This document shows, in pieces, positions 33,501 through 47,400 of a stretch of DNA of 64,000 bases. The position numbers were made by a program, and so were the translations under genes. Origin of the DNA: Pholis gunnellus (taxonomy: Eukaryota; Chordata; Actinopteri; Perciformes; Pholidae); assembly GCA_910591455.2 (NCBI GenBank), contig OU342811.1:8846947-8910946 (forward strand), in the 5' to 3' direction. Within the stretch, counting starts at the first letter, position 1, and every line of letters starts with the position of its first letter. Below the pieces are notes generated by a model, which was given only the letters and a program-made list of their open reading frames with translations, was not told the DNA's origin and ran no database searches.

Positions 33501-36500
33501 TTGGACAGTCATTTATTTATAGAATATGCTAGAAGATACTTTGGAGTACCTCCAAGTCAAAGCCATAGAATAGTTTGAAGAACTCAGGGACTCTTCTGAA
33601 GTCCAGACTCTGATGGGACAGCAGAAACCTGTTTAACACCATGTACATGTGGTCCTCTGGGAAAAGAGGAAAAAAAAGGAAACGGGTCAATGATCCTGAA
33701 TTATATACTGTATATAGAAATGCAACAAGTTGTAATCAAAAAGATTACAACTTTAAAAAGTTCCTTATCAGTTCAGTAATCTTTAGAGTCAAATCACTCT
33801 GGTCAGAACAAGTTTACACACCAGGTTTGAGCATCTGCTGAGCCACTTTAGCGATGTACGAGGTCAGGACAAATGGAAGTCTTTGATTCTGCTGCCGAAT
33901 TCCATTCTTCACGGTGTCCATCAAGTACAGCAACTGTTCGATGAAAAAAAGGCTCATCAGTGTTTCTGGAGAAGACTCCCACACATACAATTTTGAAATA
34001 CTCACACACCGCCTGCCTCACACCTTACCTGTCTCTTCTCTCTGAACCGAGCACCCTCCAGGTGTTGGTAGAAGCAGCTCAGCACGTGGTACGCTGCCGC
34101 TCTCACTTTTGGGTCATAGCTACTCAGAGCCATTATGGTTAAACCCAGAGCGTGACTGGATACAAACTTGAGGCAGTCAATCACACACTCTGTCACACAG
34201 AAAAAGGAAAACAATTTTACATTTATAAAGCAGTGATAACCTTAGCTGATTTGGAGTGATGACACATTATGAAATATAGTCACCTGGCTGCAGTATGGTG
34301 CTGAATAGAGGCAAAAGAAAACGAGGATCATACAAGTTCTCGCGGTCCTTTACTGCGTTGTTACAGTACAGCAGCTCCTTATTATCCTATGAGAGAGAAA
34401 GATATACATATTCAAGGTTTATCCAAATACCAACATGTTTCTCATTCATCCCTTTTCCTTTATCAGATCACAATGGATGTAGAAGGAATTTCATTTGTGA
34501 TGCTCAAATAATTGAAAAAGGACAAATATCAGACCTGCAGGATGATTCTGCGTTGCTGGGGAAAGTGTGCAATCGTTTGGAGCATCCTGTCACTGTTCAG
34601 CAGGGCCAACAGGTCGTCTGAGCTCGCTTGCTTCCACAAAGAAGCTCCGAGGCTTTTCCTGGTCTTGTGGTGCTCCACAGCTGCTGGGCCCCACAAGAAC
34701 GACCTGCAGTTAAAAACAAAGATTCAGCATTTGCAAATAACAAGTGCAATTGTTGCATTTGCAAACTACAAATATGTATGGAACTTACTGAAATTTCAGC
34801 AGGCTGACATTGTTTCTTTCATATTCCTGAAGAAGCAGCAACAGTTTCTGATCTGCAAAAAAAATCAAGGTGTGAGAGGAAAGAAGGGCAACAGACACAC
34901 AAACACATTTAGATTTCCTGTTTTACCTGTAGTGCTCAGTGTAACTCCATATGCTCCCAGCAGGACAACAAAGTGATTCATGCTACAGACTGTTGGGCTT
35001 TTCTTCACCAAACAGAGAAGTAGGGACACTAGTGCTTCTGAAATGACAACAAAATAAGATTATTTGTGTTTATTAATAAATTGAGGGATATGTCATTTAC
35101 TGTTTTTCTCCATTCTATTCTGCGAGATACGTACCTTTAGCCTGACACCCGCTAGGCTCTTCATCACAGTCCAACATGGTGGGCAGGAACAGAGAATGGC
35201 TGCTGGTCATCATGTGAAGGGTGGCTAGAGGAATCAGATCCTTCTGGACTTCACTGCTCCCGTACATCACTTCCAACAGGTTGCTCAGTGTGTTCAGAAA
35301 GTGATGATCTCTGTAGCGATATCTACAGTGGAACAACGTCTTTTAGATCATTGATATTAAAAATATCATCTCATGAGACGCTCTTGAAGAAACATCTAGC
35401 AAACTGGATTTTCGACAAATATCTTACTTCAGTCCATTCTTGACAAAGCTGTTCCATTCAGATGCAGTGATGTCTTCAGCTGATGTCTGTGTAATGAAGA
35501 TATATTATGAAATGCATTACATAAAACCATAAACATTACAGTATGTGTGAGGAAAATAAACCCACTAGGAGTCCTTGCAGTCTTTCCAGGATGCTCTGCT
35601 CCTGCTGTGACCACGAAGTAGTCTGATCTTTAGAGTGACTGAAAGCGGCTATGAGACACTTTAGGGCAGCAGTGGTGACAGACTTCCTCCAGGGTTCTTG
35701 TTCTTCGGGGCAATCGGCCAGTTTCTCAGTGATGACATCTACTAGTTGCCATCTGAAAGAGAAAAAAAACATTCAGCTAACACCATGCGACTCTGATAAT
35801 GTACATAAAAGTATAAAAGAGTGAATTACTACCTTTCGAAACTGTCCACTTTTTGAAGAGCACTGGGCAGAGTGTTGATCAAGTCCCTGGTGTCCTTGAT
35901 GTTTGCAGAGAGCTTGATCAGATTGGCTAGTGTTTCCGCCAGCTGGGCTCCAGACTCTTCCGTCAGGTTTCCCAGAACACATTGGGACAATTTGGCGAGC
36001 AGTGCTTGCTTCAAGGCCTTTACAACCTCTTTTTGCACTACAAAACACAGCAATTGAGCACATCTAAATTAATATATACAGGTGGTGTTGAGATACAAAG
36101 GAGTGGCATAAACCCTGGGGCTGAATGCTTTAAGACAAAACAGAACTTGTATTAGTACAAACCATCTTTAGGCCTGGCAGGATCCTCTCTACTTGCCACC
36201 TGTAGGTAGGTGTTGATTAATGGAAGGAATGTTTCCGTCTGATCTGAGAGCTTCTCCATGTTCGTGGGCTCTAAGCACCACATCTCAAAGCAGAGACGGT
36301 GTGTGGAGCAGTTCTGCAGCAGCAGGGAGCCGATGGCCAGAGTGTCTGGGAGAGGCCACTGGAGACAGTGCAGCAGCACATCTGTGTGGATGAGCTTAGC
36401 ACTGCCAGGCTCACTGGACAGAGTCTGCAGCAGGAAGGCCTCCAGAGCAGAGCTGGAGCAGGACAGCAGCAGGGTGCTCAGGCCGTGGAGGTGTGCTTGA

Positions 36501-39500
36501 GATAGACAGATGCCGTGCTCCTGGGAAGGGTTGGCTTTAGACTCTGTGAGGATCTGCAGCGCCGCGTGACCATAGACACTGAGCTCGGCTTGTGCGCCCT
36601 CACTGCTGGGAGAGATTAGGCTCTCTTTGGGAAGGAGCAGCAACTTGGAAACCACCTCTCTGAGATTGCAGGAGTCCATGTAGCTGTGCAAAGATAGGAG
36701 GGCCTGGAAAGGTCTGGACTGTTTCTTTGCTGCCTGGGAGCCCTTCTCTGTCAGCTCCTTGAGCACAGCCTTTTCTATAGCCCCCATGTAGCTACTAATG
36801 AGCTCCAGGCGACCAAGATCACAGAGAGTGGGGGTGCTGGTTTTCAGCAAGGCCAGAATGTCATCATTCAGCTGAGCACACAGATGCTTTAGCCTGACGG
36901 GGTTCAGAGTGTGAGGAGGCAAAGCAGCCAGCTCCAGAGCCAGAAACCACTGCTCAAAACATGGATGCTTGAAGATGGAGCCGAGGGCAGCAACCAGGAT
37001 CTAAACACAGATTAGAATAAAATCAATAATTAAAAAAAGAAAGAAAAGGAAGATCAAACTTGATAACATTGGTCATAGTTTAAACATAATTTAGTAAAAA
37101 AGCTGAACTTCTCCAAACCTGCTCTTTATCGCCATCTACTGTGGACGACTGGTTGATTTCCAGGAAGAGGTCAGATCCTTCTTGGGGGTTCTCTGCTGCT
37201 GGCTCAGAACTTGTATTCTCCTCAAAGCTTTGTAGCCTGGTCACCAAATCCAGGAGTATCCCCATTAAGGTCTTGAGAGGGGCAGTTCCTATGTCTTTGG
37301 AGAACTGTGCAGAACGATATGAAGTGTCGTGTTTAGTTTTAACTTAGTAATGTACTGAGTAGTAAACTTGTTTTTGTGCTCTTACCGTGCCAACGTTGTC
37401 CACTGTTGATTTTATGTAAAGTAACATCTGCTTGATAGCTACTGGAAAATCAGCCATCAACATGGAAGCTAGAGTTCCTTCCACATTCTCCCTGAAGGTG
37501 GCCTCAAGCAAAGTGTTTGGTCCTTGGCTATACGCAGCTTTCATCAGTGCAGTGAAGGAAATGGGGGTTGACAATCCCTGTGAATGGCATTCAGAGTCCT
37601 TGAACTGCGAAAAAAAAAAGACGACTGTTATTTTCTACATCAAGAAATAACAAGTATGTCACTCTTTCAGTTAAACAACGTCTTGGTTCCAACAAAAACG
37701 AACCAGTTGCTCCCGGCACTGCTGTGGTAGCCATTTGGAGTAATACTGATGAAGGTGTATGACAGCGGGATGAGGAGAAGCGGAGAGTTCTGCGGACACA
37801 AGCTCTTTATCGTACTGCAGCAGAGCCAAACAGAGCGGGAGCGGCTCTCTCTGACAGTGCATGACATCTGAAAGCACCGCAGACAAGTACTCAAATACCA
37901 CCCCTGAAAAAAGAAAAGACATATAGTTGTCAACGTTACAACATAAGTAGATACTAAATACTTATCAGGGTGGAGAAATCACTTTTTCAACGGTAAAGCT
38001 GCACTTTTAATGCAGCAAATTGTCACGCCGCAATTAACAATCTATGTACATTATAATATGTACTCTGAACATTATACTATTTGTCCCAATTAAGGCAGAA
38101 GTGCTTTACCCTTGTCTACTGGAAGTTTGTTTCGGGCCTCCAGAGCAGCAGGTACCATCACACTGAAGGGGAATGTCTGGAGAATGAGGTCTTCACTCAG
38201 AGATGGCCCGAGCTCCTCCAGCTCACCTTCATTACCCTCCATAATGACATCCAGCATGTCTAAGACATCTAGAAGACAGTCAGTTGTCAGATTGTTAAAA
38301 AACACACAGACATGCTTATGGCTGGAATAGATTCACGTAGATTCCATCTTGAAATGTTCACCATCTATGTGTGAGACTGGGATGCTGGCAGCGTCGCCCT
38401 CCTGGCTGCTCAGGTTAGCTTGCAGATAAGCTGCCTCCTGGACCAGGCTGGCAACCTTATCTGTGTATGTGTAAGAATTACACACCAGTTTCACTAATAC
38501 CTAGAGAAAGAGACCAGAAGTGCATTACCAATTATAACTACTATGTTATTATACACAATGTGTTATTGTCTCTAACCAACAGCATAACAGTAACAGATAG
38601 AAATGTCGACACGTAAACACAGATGTTACGTAGATGGACTCACCCTCTCCAAGAACTGGATGACAGTCTCTTGTTGGTGTGCCTCCACTCTGGCCAGCTG
38701 GTCGAGCCAAAGCTCAAGCTCAGTCCAGGTGTACTCGAACACCCCACTGTCCTTTAGCACCTGAATACGAGGCCAGGATTACAAGACGGCGGTCATTTCC
38801 TTTCCTAAAACTCAGATTTAGCATCTTTGGCAGCTAATTATTAACAGACTTTGCCTGCGCTGCTTTTTCTTCGTTAACTTAATGAAGTTAATAAATAAAT
38901 AATACGCAGTTTACCACAGAATCATTTTGCTTCAGGCTCTTTCAAGTAATATGACAAACTACTTTTCTCAACTGAACCGTTTCCTGATGTTGTGGAAGAA
39001 CTGCTAACATATCCTCTAGAAATGACACTGTGCCCTCCACTGAAATGTCCTCACTTTTAGAACCAGCATCCGTGTGGATGTTTTCAGGTGGCTGCTGCTG
39101 CTGCTGACAAACATCTTGAGAAGCAGGTAAAGTACTGACTTTTCTCCAGATGATGATTCTGTATCCGCAACATCCTGGGAAGACAAAGCAATACGCAACA
39201 CATTAGAAACAATGTTGACAACAAAGCAACACCTTCTAAACAACAATCGCTGTAACAATTAAAACAGTAACAGTGTAACGTCTTCACCTGTATGCGAAAC
39301 CAGGAGAACTTGCTTGCCGGAAGATCTAAAGCCAACTGCAGTATCTGATACTGCAGCACTGGGGGAACTTCTTCTCTCATTCCTTTCTCCGACACGATCC
39401 CTAGAGAGGTCAAATAAAAAATCTACTTTGAAGGCTTTGTTGGAGAAATACCTGCATCATACTCAAAACATATAACATATATGAACTCAATGGTAAAATA

Positions 39501-42494
39501 AAAGTCTCACCTTTTAAGAGCTTGCTGAAGTCAAATTTGCACTGGCTTACCAGATGTGGCACTACCTTCTGGTAAAGACATATGACCTGAAGAATCAGAG
39601 TCTTCAGCAGGATTACCTCAGCTGTCTCGGCAACCGCTGGACACAAAGGAACTTAACTCAATCAAATGTTTTTGCTGGTCATCCCCTTTACTTTACAGGA
39701 CTGATTAGAATAAACAATACACATGTAATGTCAATGTTATTACCAGGCACTTTATTATCGGTCTGTTCAGCACTCCCTTCAGTTTTGGTCTTTTTTTCTT
39801 CACCATCTGTCTTTTCCTTCTTGCTAAGCGACTGCCACTTTGCAACTATGCTCGTCATATCGGGCAGAATCTGGAACAGAGCATGAATAGTGGGGACTTG
39901 AGATGTTTAACGGTGCATCATTACTATTTGTGGGTATTGATACAGCTCTTTGCTGAGCTTACCTTGCTGAGTGTCTCCCTGTACTGCAGTGCCAAATCCC
40001 CCATCATGTCAGCAGTGTATACATCTGAGCTGTGCCACTCAGACTTATCCAAAAGGTACTCCATGTTCTTATTGGCTCTTTTCAAGATGAAATTCATCAT
40101 GGACAGAGTTGTGAGTTGCACTGCTGTGTTGGCAAGCTGTCGGACACAAGAGGAGATATTTGGAATACGTGACAAAGTATTGTTCATTTTCAGTGTTTTG
40201 TGTTACTGCAGTTACAGCATTGATCGATTCATTTCACCACTTACACTGAGGCCCTGTGTGAAGAACGTCTTGTTACAGACCGGAGGAAGGGATATCACCA
40301 TGATCATGGACAGCAGGCGAGGGAGGGGGATGACCTCACGAGTTTGGAAGACTGTGGAAATCTCTGGCTGGCCCTCGTAGATCTGACATATGAATTCAAA
40401 AAGGGTCATTCTTTTTGCTCTTTAAATAGACAAGCTAGATATGATTAAACAAACAAAATCAAATCTACTATCAAGCATTACCTTTTTAAGTAACTTGACG
40501 TTGTCCTGCCAAGCACTTTTGAGGCGGGGGGTGTATGAATACTGAGTCTCCTGAAAGTATCTGGCCAGCATGTCAGGGCTAGCTTTCAGCACATTCACCA
40601 CCAGCTCCGTCACCAACTCATCCTCTGTCGCCTGTTTCTGCCCCACCAAGAACTGAAGCAAGACAATGTTGCCAGATCTGTAAAAAAAGAATGAAATCCT
40701 TTCATCGGCATGAGGAGTCTCCAGAAGAGTGTGAGGTAAACTTCCTTCTCTGAGTACTTACCTGCCAGCTGTGCCAAAGCTGGCATCATGAAAGCTGATG
40801 CCATGCTTACGAGAGCAACACAGGTCGAGAAGGAAACCGTGGACAAGTTCCCGGATGAGAGATATCCCAGCATGCTCAGAGTCCTCCAACATCTTTAAGA
40901 TGACAAATAACATTTAGAGCCACAGGTTGAAAAGATAGGTTACACAACAGAGCCTGTGTTCAAACAAGAAGTCAAAAAGCAAATGACTCACTCTGTCATC
41001 ATCAGTGGTTGCATCCACAATCCCATTCCATTTATACAGAGAGGCTACGTTGGCCAGCACAGCAGGTGTGAAGAAACGCACTTTCTGTGTTTTACTTATG
41101 GCCTTGTTAAGCACAACCTGCAGCAAGACAAATACCAACACATAGAATCATTGAATCCATTCATTAAATTTGATGGAAAGTGTAAACTGCTGAGCACTTA
41201 CTCTAGTCTTCAGTGTGGACAGAATCAGATTGACTATGGACATCCTCTCCTCCTTCAGACCTGTGCTCAGGATCTCTGGCAGGAGTTCTGACACACCAAC
41301 ATGAACATGTCATCAACAAACCTGACATGAGAGTATGTTGTGTAAATTGTAATGCATATCTACTTATTACCTTTGCTTTCTAATATCTGTCCAACTGTAG
41401 CATTATCTCCAGACACCAGAAAGGACAGCACAAACTGGATAAAAGCCATGCGGACATCAGGTCTTCCCTGGAGAATTCACGGAGAAGAATGTAAGCATAC
41501 GTATCCACAGAACCCAACAAAACATTCTGTTGACTGAAGAAAAGGCCAAAGCTACAACACACCCTCTTATCCTTTCTCTTTGCCAGTCCAGACAGAGCTT
41601 TATTGATGTAAATGTGACTCAGGACCTCTCTGGCAGCTTCTGGACCCTGAGACACCAGGGCGGACAGGAGACTGAGGCACTGACGGACAAACCTGTGCAC
41701 AAAGGAAAACACAAGGTTAGTGCAATGGGCAGAAGACAACATCAAACCGTGCTGAGGACTGATGTTTGATGTCCTTGTAGTGAAGCCCGTCCACTAACCT
41801 GTGATTTTCTGAATGGAAAGATCCCTGCAGAAGTTTCACGTAGCTAGAAACAGTCTTTTTCACGATAGCATTGCCAACCATGCTGAAGTGGGACAAGTCA
41901 CTTGCTGTCCTTAGAAGGATCATCTCCAGGCTCTCAAATATCGGGATCATCTGGACAGAAGCAGGATTCAGAGCTTTATACGTACAAAAACAGGCAACCT
42001 CACAATTCAGTCCCATCCACTGAGAAAAGTACTTACCTCGCTCTCTATATGATTTTCTCCCTCTAGCAATTTGAATATTTCTGCACACTCCATAGAGATT
42101 TTAATATAACCTTCCACCACATCATACAGGTCAGGGCATGGCAGCTTCTTAGCGGTTGAAATGAATGTCTCCAGGCCTGCAGGCGATACAAAGTAAGAAT
42201 TAACCAAAGCAAAACAGAGGAGTGCACTTCAGACGCTGAGGGTCGGGAACGTGATGCTGAAATGCTAACTGCACTAAAGTGGATTTATTGATTTATGTGA
42301 ATAAATGTATGAATCACTAATGTGACTGAGTATCACTTCTGTAAGTTGGTGGAACAAACAGCACACTCACCCTTCATGGCTGTGGTGGGTTCCTTTAGCA
42401 TGGCTTTAAAAACAGTCCCATTGAACTCCGGCACTTCTTTTTTCACTGGAGTGTGTGACTCCGCAGAGTCTTCGCTTTGGCGCTTTTTACCCAT
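30509..42494 (-). CDS. urb1: Urb1 ribosome biogenesis factor (Npa1), 39 coding exons, 2258 aa
   Basis: URB1/Npa1 is a large nucleolar scaffold for early 60S assembly; human URB1 is reported to act in 3' ETS removal from pre-rRNA. First coding exons: 42494-42371, 42176-42037, 41950-41799, 41692-41563, 41467-41371, 41287-41202, 41117-40992, 40892-40762, 40677-40482, 40382-40245. The largest exon is 22 (37000-36163, codons 1001-1279). The last are 32500-32259, 31677-31099 and 30699-30509. All 39 join in phase, 6777 nt ending in TAA; human URB1 is about 2271 aa. Conserved N-terminal Npa1-domain stretches include YDVVEGYIKIS, LLRTASDLSHF, QGPEAAREV, KTQKVRFFTP, ASLYKWNGI, FQTREVIPLPRLL and PPVCNKTFFTQ. 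The C-terminal half is helical-repeat-like, ending in a Lys-rich tail. Introns are mostly 75-200 bp; the largest are 581 and 399 bp, near the 3' end. Exon 15 encodes a five-serine run from repeated codons. Confidence 0.97.
30700..31098 (-). other. urb1: urb1 intron 38
   Basis: This 399-bp AT-rich intron precedes the last coding exon. I recognise nothing inside it. Confidence 0.8.
31678..32258 (-). other. urb1: urb1 intron 37
   Basis: This is the largest urb1 intron at 581 bp. I looked for box C/D and H/ACA features because ribosome-biogenesis genes often host snoRNAs, and saw none I could support. The flanking exons join in phase. Confidence 0.8.
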
Positions 42495-42690
42495 TTTAAT
42501 ACGAATAAAAACAGATAATAGTGACTTCTTGTTTTTTTCTTACATCCCTACCATACAAGTTCTGTTACAGTGACCCACGTTGGGCTGTCAACAGAAAGCC
42601 GTCCAACGAAATTGTCACCCGGTAGGAAACGTTTGCTCCCGAACTTCAGTTCCGCATTGTTTCTGTTCCGCTTACTAAAAAAGGAAAGTT
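42495..42690 (-). promoter_or_regulatory. urb1: urb1 promoter and 5' UTR
   Basis: CpG-containing sequence directly upstream of the start codon includes GCGGAAC twice on the minus strand (about 42644-42672), resembling ETS-family sites typical of housekeeping promoters. There is no TATA element. The start codon is followed by a Lys/Arg-rich N-terminus (MGKKRQ) as in other vertebrate URB1 proteins. Confidence 0.4.
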
Positions 42691-43777
42691 TTAAAGTGAT
42701 TCTCTAATTAGCTGGCAAAAATACGTTAACATGCTAATACAGAATACATAGGAAGAAGAGGTGTATGAATTCAACTTAACTTTGATAACATTTAAGTTGA
42801 GTTTTGATTTTTGGTTCCAAGTATACCTTTAAAGTGATCCTTTAAAAGAGAGCTAAAGTAGAATAGACTCAGAAAATAAATAAAATAAACATAACCAGTT
42901 AAATAATGGTGCAAAGCATACAAGTAACATAGCCAGGCATAACAAAAACACATCCAGTGTTTTCATGTTCTTAATATACATCCTGTTTAGGTTTGGCTAT
43001 AGCAAAGATAACACAGACTTGATCCATTTTATTGAAACCTCTCTCACATTCACATTCTGGCATTTACTATTTAATAACAAACTGTATTTCATTCAGTAAA
43101 ATGTTAGCAAAACAGAATATTATATACGCTTATACACCCTTGTTATAGTTTCATTCCATGACAACATCATTTTGGGGAAACACACATTTTGCTGAGACCA
43201 TGTAGACATAGTTGTGGTTTATCTTTGTAGCCTATTTGAAGAGTGTGTGGTTTACAACCAAAGTGGAGCCTCTTCTCAGTTATTCTTTCAACAAACCTTC
43301 GCAGACACTGCCAAACCAGATCTCAAAGTTGATGTCAAACTTTGTAACGACCCAATGCTGTTCAGTGAAGCATTTGAAAAGATTTTCTGAAATATGGAAT
43401 CTATTTTTGTCAAGATGGGGTGATCTGAATATTGTATATAATAAATAATAATATTTATTTAATATGTAATAATGTATTTTTAACACCATCACGAAGAGGT
43501 AAAATCAAAGAGCACATCTGCTGATTGCACTGAATGCTCAGTTAGAAAATTGTTCATTTTTCTAATAATAATAATTAGGCTTACGCGGCACATATAGGCT
43601 GCTTATCCAAATGACACACATCTGCTTTCAATGACTGCTGAGAAAGACAACAATGATGTTATTTAGTGGAATGACATAGCAACATATTCCACTAAAAAAG
43701 GAATAGCAGCATCAAATCTTTACAGTTTGTGTTCTCCAGAATAAATGTACTCGTTTAGTTACCGTTCAGTTCTATGA

Positions 43778-43792
43778 CCACCAGGGGGCAGC
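43778..43792 (+). promoter_or_regulatory. Strong CTCF-type motif
   Basis: CCACCAGGGGGCAGC matches the CTCF core (CCASYAGRKGGC) without mismatch, preceded by ATGA as in the extended motif. It is 1.3 kb upstream of the urb1 start codon, at the edge of a 17-kb gene desert, oriented towards the right-hand gene. An insulator role is inferred. Confidence 0.55.
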
Positions 43793-44420
43793 CTTGCTCT
43801 GATTGAGAACTGGTCCATGAGCATTCTGCAGCTGTATTGAAGAAGGGAAATAGACATACACTCCAGTAAGACAGACATGCTGTGAATCACTTTTGCATGC
43901 AGGTGCAACATGATGGATGTTGTAAGGTAAGTCACCGTGAGGAGCCTCCAGATTCACTGTGTTAAGACAAAACTATTTTAGATCCACTGTGAAGTTGGGC
44001 CTGCAGGCAGTCTGCTATTGTCTGGGATGCTACTTGAGATTCTGGTGATTTGATTACAGCTCACTGCTGCACATGCTATAAAACGCATCTGCCTGTGGTG
44101 CAGAAACCACCAAAATTACTCGGAAGCCAATTTTAGAATAAAGGTCCTAAAATATGCAAATATGTCTCTGCCTTTGGTGCAATACACTCTGAACTATCTG
44201 CGATATGACAGGGCGGAGCATAGTAAAGCTTCACTTTGAGTTCATGCTTCTCTTTTCACAATTTGATTACACAGCTCCTGTAAATATGCAGCGGAACAAA
44301 CTTGCGCTAAAGAATTAGAACTAATTTAACAAATGTTACATGTCTGTAGAAGTAATTAGACCTACACCTGCCTTCTCTCAAGTGGTATGTATTTCTAAGG
44401 TGTACAAAGTGAGAGTGACC

Positions 44421-44442
44421 ATATATATATATATATATATAT
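44421..44442. repeat. (AT)11 microsatellite
   Basis: Eleven AT units occur in intergenic DNA. Confidence 0.95.
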
Positions 44443-47400
44443 TAATGAATGCTAAAACTTTATACCCTGCTCTGATGCAACATAGTCAAAGAGTGATAGT
44501 TAGCTTGGTCACAGCAGAATATTTCGTGAATGAATGCCTGCGAGGCATGGCATAACTGATTTGATATGTCTTTAATCATGGTGCAGGAATGTCAAACTGT
44601 GCTAGATAATATAAAAATGACTGAAATAAAAAAAAGAGAAAAGTGCAAAATACAACATGATGAATGAGGAATTGAAATGATGCAATGATTATAGTAACAT
44701 TATAATGTTTAGCTTGTGTCTTGACTTTCGAATTATAGAACCCCAAGATGTTGAACAATGTGTGCAAAGAGCAAGTAAAAAAACAAGCACAATGAACAAG
44801 CATTGAAGTCTTTGCTCATATAATTAATCCATTATATAAAGGGGTCTGTTTCTGTTTTCTAGGTTGTAGTGTACACCTGATTTTTTTCATTTTCAGAAAT
44901 CCTCTAATTCCTGCAGCTGTCCAGGGGGCTGCCCGTGGAAATGAGGAACCTTTATCTGAGCCCTGGCTGAGCAAAGATTTAGGGGTCTGAATAAGCCAGA
45001 CATGGCAGTAATTCCACATATTTCTTTGCATTTTAAAATGAATGACAATAGAAGCACAATGCCAATGTGAAATTGAAATTTTGATCAGAGTTCAAGGATT
45101 TTGTGAGTTCGGTTTGATAATATTTGTTTATTACCCTTTGTTGATACACAGGAAGCTGGAATTTGTTTTCATTCTGACTCAGGCTACAATATTTGGCAGA
45201 ATTTCTGTTATCTTAACTCTTTCCTTGTTTTCTCTGGGAGTCTGGACTTGACTTTATAGCCCGAGTTGTGATATTGAGCTGTACAAATGAATTCAACTTT
45301 GTACAACTCTTGTTGAATTGAAAATTCATTCTCCAACTTTTCTTTCACAGTTGATACATACATTTATTGCACTCATAAATTATGCTCTTCATGAGATTCC
45401 AGTTGTGGGAGAGGCTCGAATTCAGAACAGTCATTTCCAACTAAAACTCTCCATATCTACCTCAGGCTATAGTCTGAGATTGAATGCCATTAATGTAACA
45501 TTTATGTGTACGGTAGTTGAGATTGGATGTTTGAAAAATAAGGAATATGGTGTGTTGACATCTAAGATAAGCTTCTGAACTTTTTATTTCAATCCAGCTA
45601 CTTTTGAGACTTTGTATGGCTTTAGATTTGATTTGAGATTGCTTCTAGTGTTACTTACTTGACCAAAATTATTGAAATATTATTAGTTGATTAACTCCAT
45701 CCACTTTGTGCATGGATGCTTTTTCTGACCGTAAGCTGTTTCCTGCCTTTCTTGTGGGAAGCTGTTCCTGGTGGCATGTCCAACCTGGTGAGACATGAGT
45801 TTCTCCAGTTTGTTATTACTATTATACATGCTCTAAACTGGTGTATCTGAACCTCAAGGCATGCGTATTTAATGTATGGGAGAGAAATCTGCCGTGCTGC
45901 CGTTTTAGGACCTGTTGCTGAAGTGCTCTTGCAGTGGGACCAACCAAGCCAGGCTGGATGAGAGAGGAAGCAGGAGTGGCATAGCTATGCAAAGCCTTTT
46001 CCGGTCCATAAATGCCATGTTTATTTTTGAAGTTCTGGCCTGGTGTGCACCACTTGTCTTTTAAAGAAAATGGTGGGTGTATAAAGCCTGTCACAGCGCT
46101 GACAGGGATGGTCAGGCCTTTATAGCCCTGGGATGTAGGAGCAGGATGTTCATCAGTTCAAAGAGGTTTTAGCCACGTGTAGCTCAGGCTGAGTGATCAT
46201 GTCAGCAGAAGGGCAAACTTCTTCCCTTCTGGAAAAGAAAAAAAGGGTTATTTATGACATTGGTGTCCTCCATGCCACAATGTGCTACACCACTCAGCAC
46301 TGATATATGATGGAAGAAGCATTTCAACGTAGAAATTTAGCATAATTTTTGCTGAATACATTAACATTGATGTTTTTATGAGTTAACATCTTTTAAAAGT
46401 TTTTATTACAAAGTTTCAGAGATTTCCATTTCTTTCATATAAAAAACCCTTAAAGATTACACACTCATTTATTTGACTGGTGCAACTGTAAATCACAAGG
46501 TTATATACTATACTTATGTGTTTACTTCCTCCATTACGATGCCAGTAGCGCGACTGGGTCTAGATAGAGGCGCTGGGTGGTTTCCAAAGAGTTCTTTTCC
46601 ACAGCTGAAGCCACTTCACCATGCCTGTTTCCACCACAGTGCACCACAGGCCCTTCTGTGAGGTTGCAGAGCTTCCGTTGTGTGCCTCTCAGAGCCTCTC
46701 AGGCCCTCCTCAAGATAACACTACGGCCAACGCTGTCGAAGGATCAAAGATCACCCTACGCCTAACAAACAGCTAGACACTTGGCCTATCAGAAACATCT
46801 GGGAGTGGTTGGCTGCAGCTGTTGGTGCATGCCCACACCCTTGCAACAATCAGGACTCAGGCCAGATGTGGAGATCATCTCACGTAAGGTACAGATGTTT
46901 CTGCTCCTCACCCCAAGGAGAAGTAGGATGCTTTCTGAAGTCCTATTATATTTAGAATGTTTGTATTGCACCCAGATTGGGTTCATTGCTTTGGTAAATG
47001 CCACTGGCTTGTGGGTTGTCACTATTCAGCAAGCTGATTGAAAACAGTGCTGCTTGCAGAAATGCTTTTGGAAAACAGTGCAAAAATGTCAATTCTTTTC
47101 CAAATGGGTGAGTGTGAACCACTAAATATCACCTAGTCTGACCCTACTGATGATATAGAGGCGAGAATGTTGCAGAACCTTTTCATTCTACATAATAAGC
47201 ACTTATATTGCAGTTCTGGAAATACGCTGCCTAAAATGGTGCTTGTTGAAGAAATGTTTACCACAGGACACTTCATTACGACCCATATCCTCTCAATGTC
47301 GATTCCCAACAGCTGTTTCACTAGATTATTGCTGTGATCGTCCCACATAGTAGAACAATTCAGATCATTGACAGAAATTACACTTAAGTGCAAGTAAAAG

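Noticed and set aside
36258..36505. Plus-strand frames within urb1 exon 22
   Set aside because: They are antisense shadows of the largest urb1 exon.
39883..40380. 165-codon plus-strand frame
   Set aside because: It spans urb1 exons 10-11 and introns in antisense and shows no protein-like motif.
42177..42370. Possible snoRNA in urb1 intron 1 and other longer urb1 introns
   Set aside because: I searched by eye for box C/D and H/ACA elements because such genes can host snoRNAs. No intron had a convincing box pair with a terminal stem.
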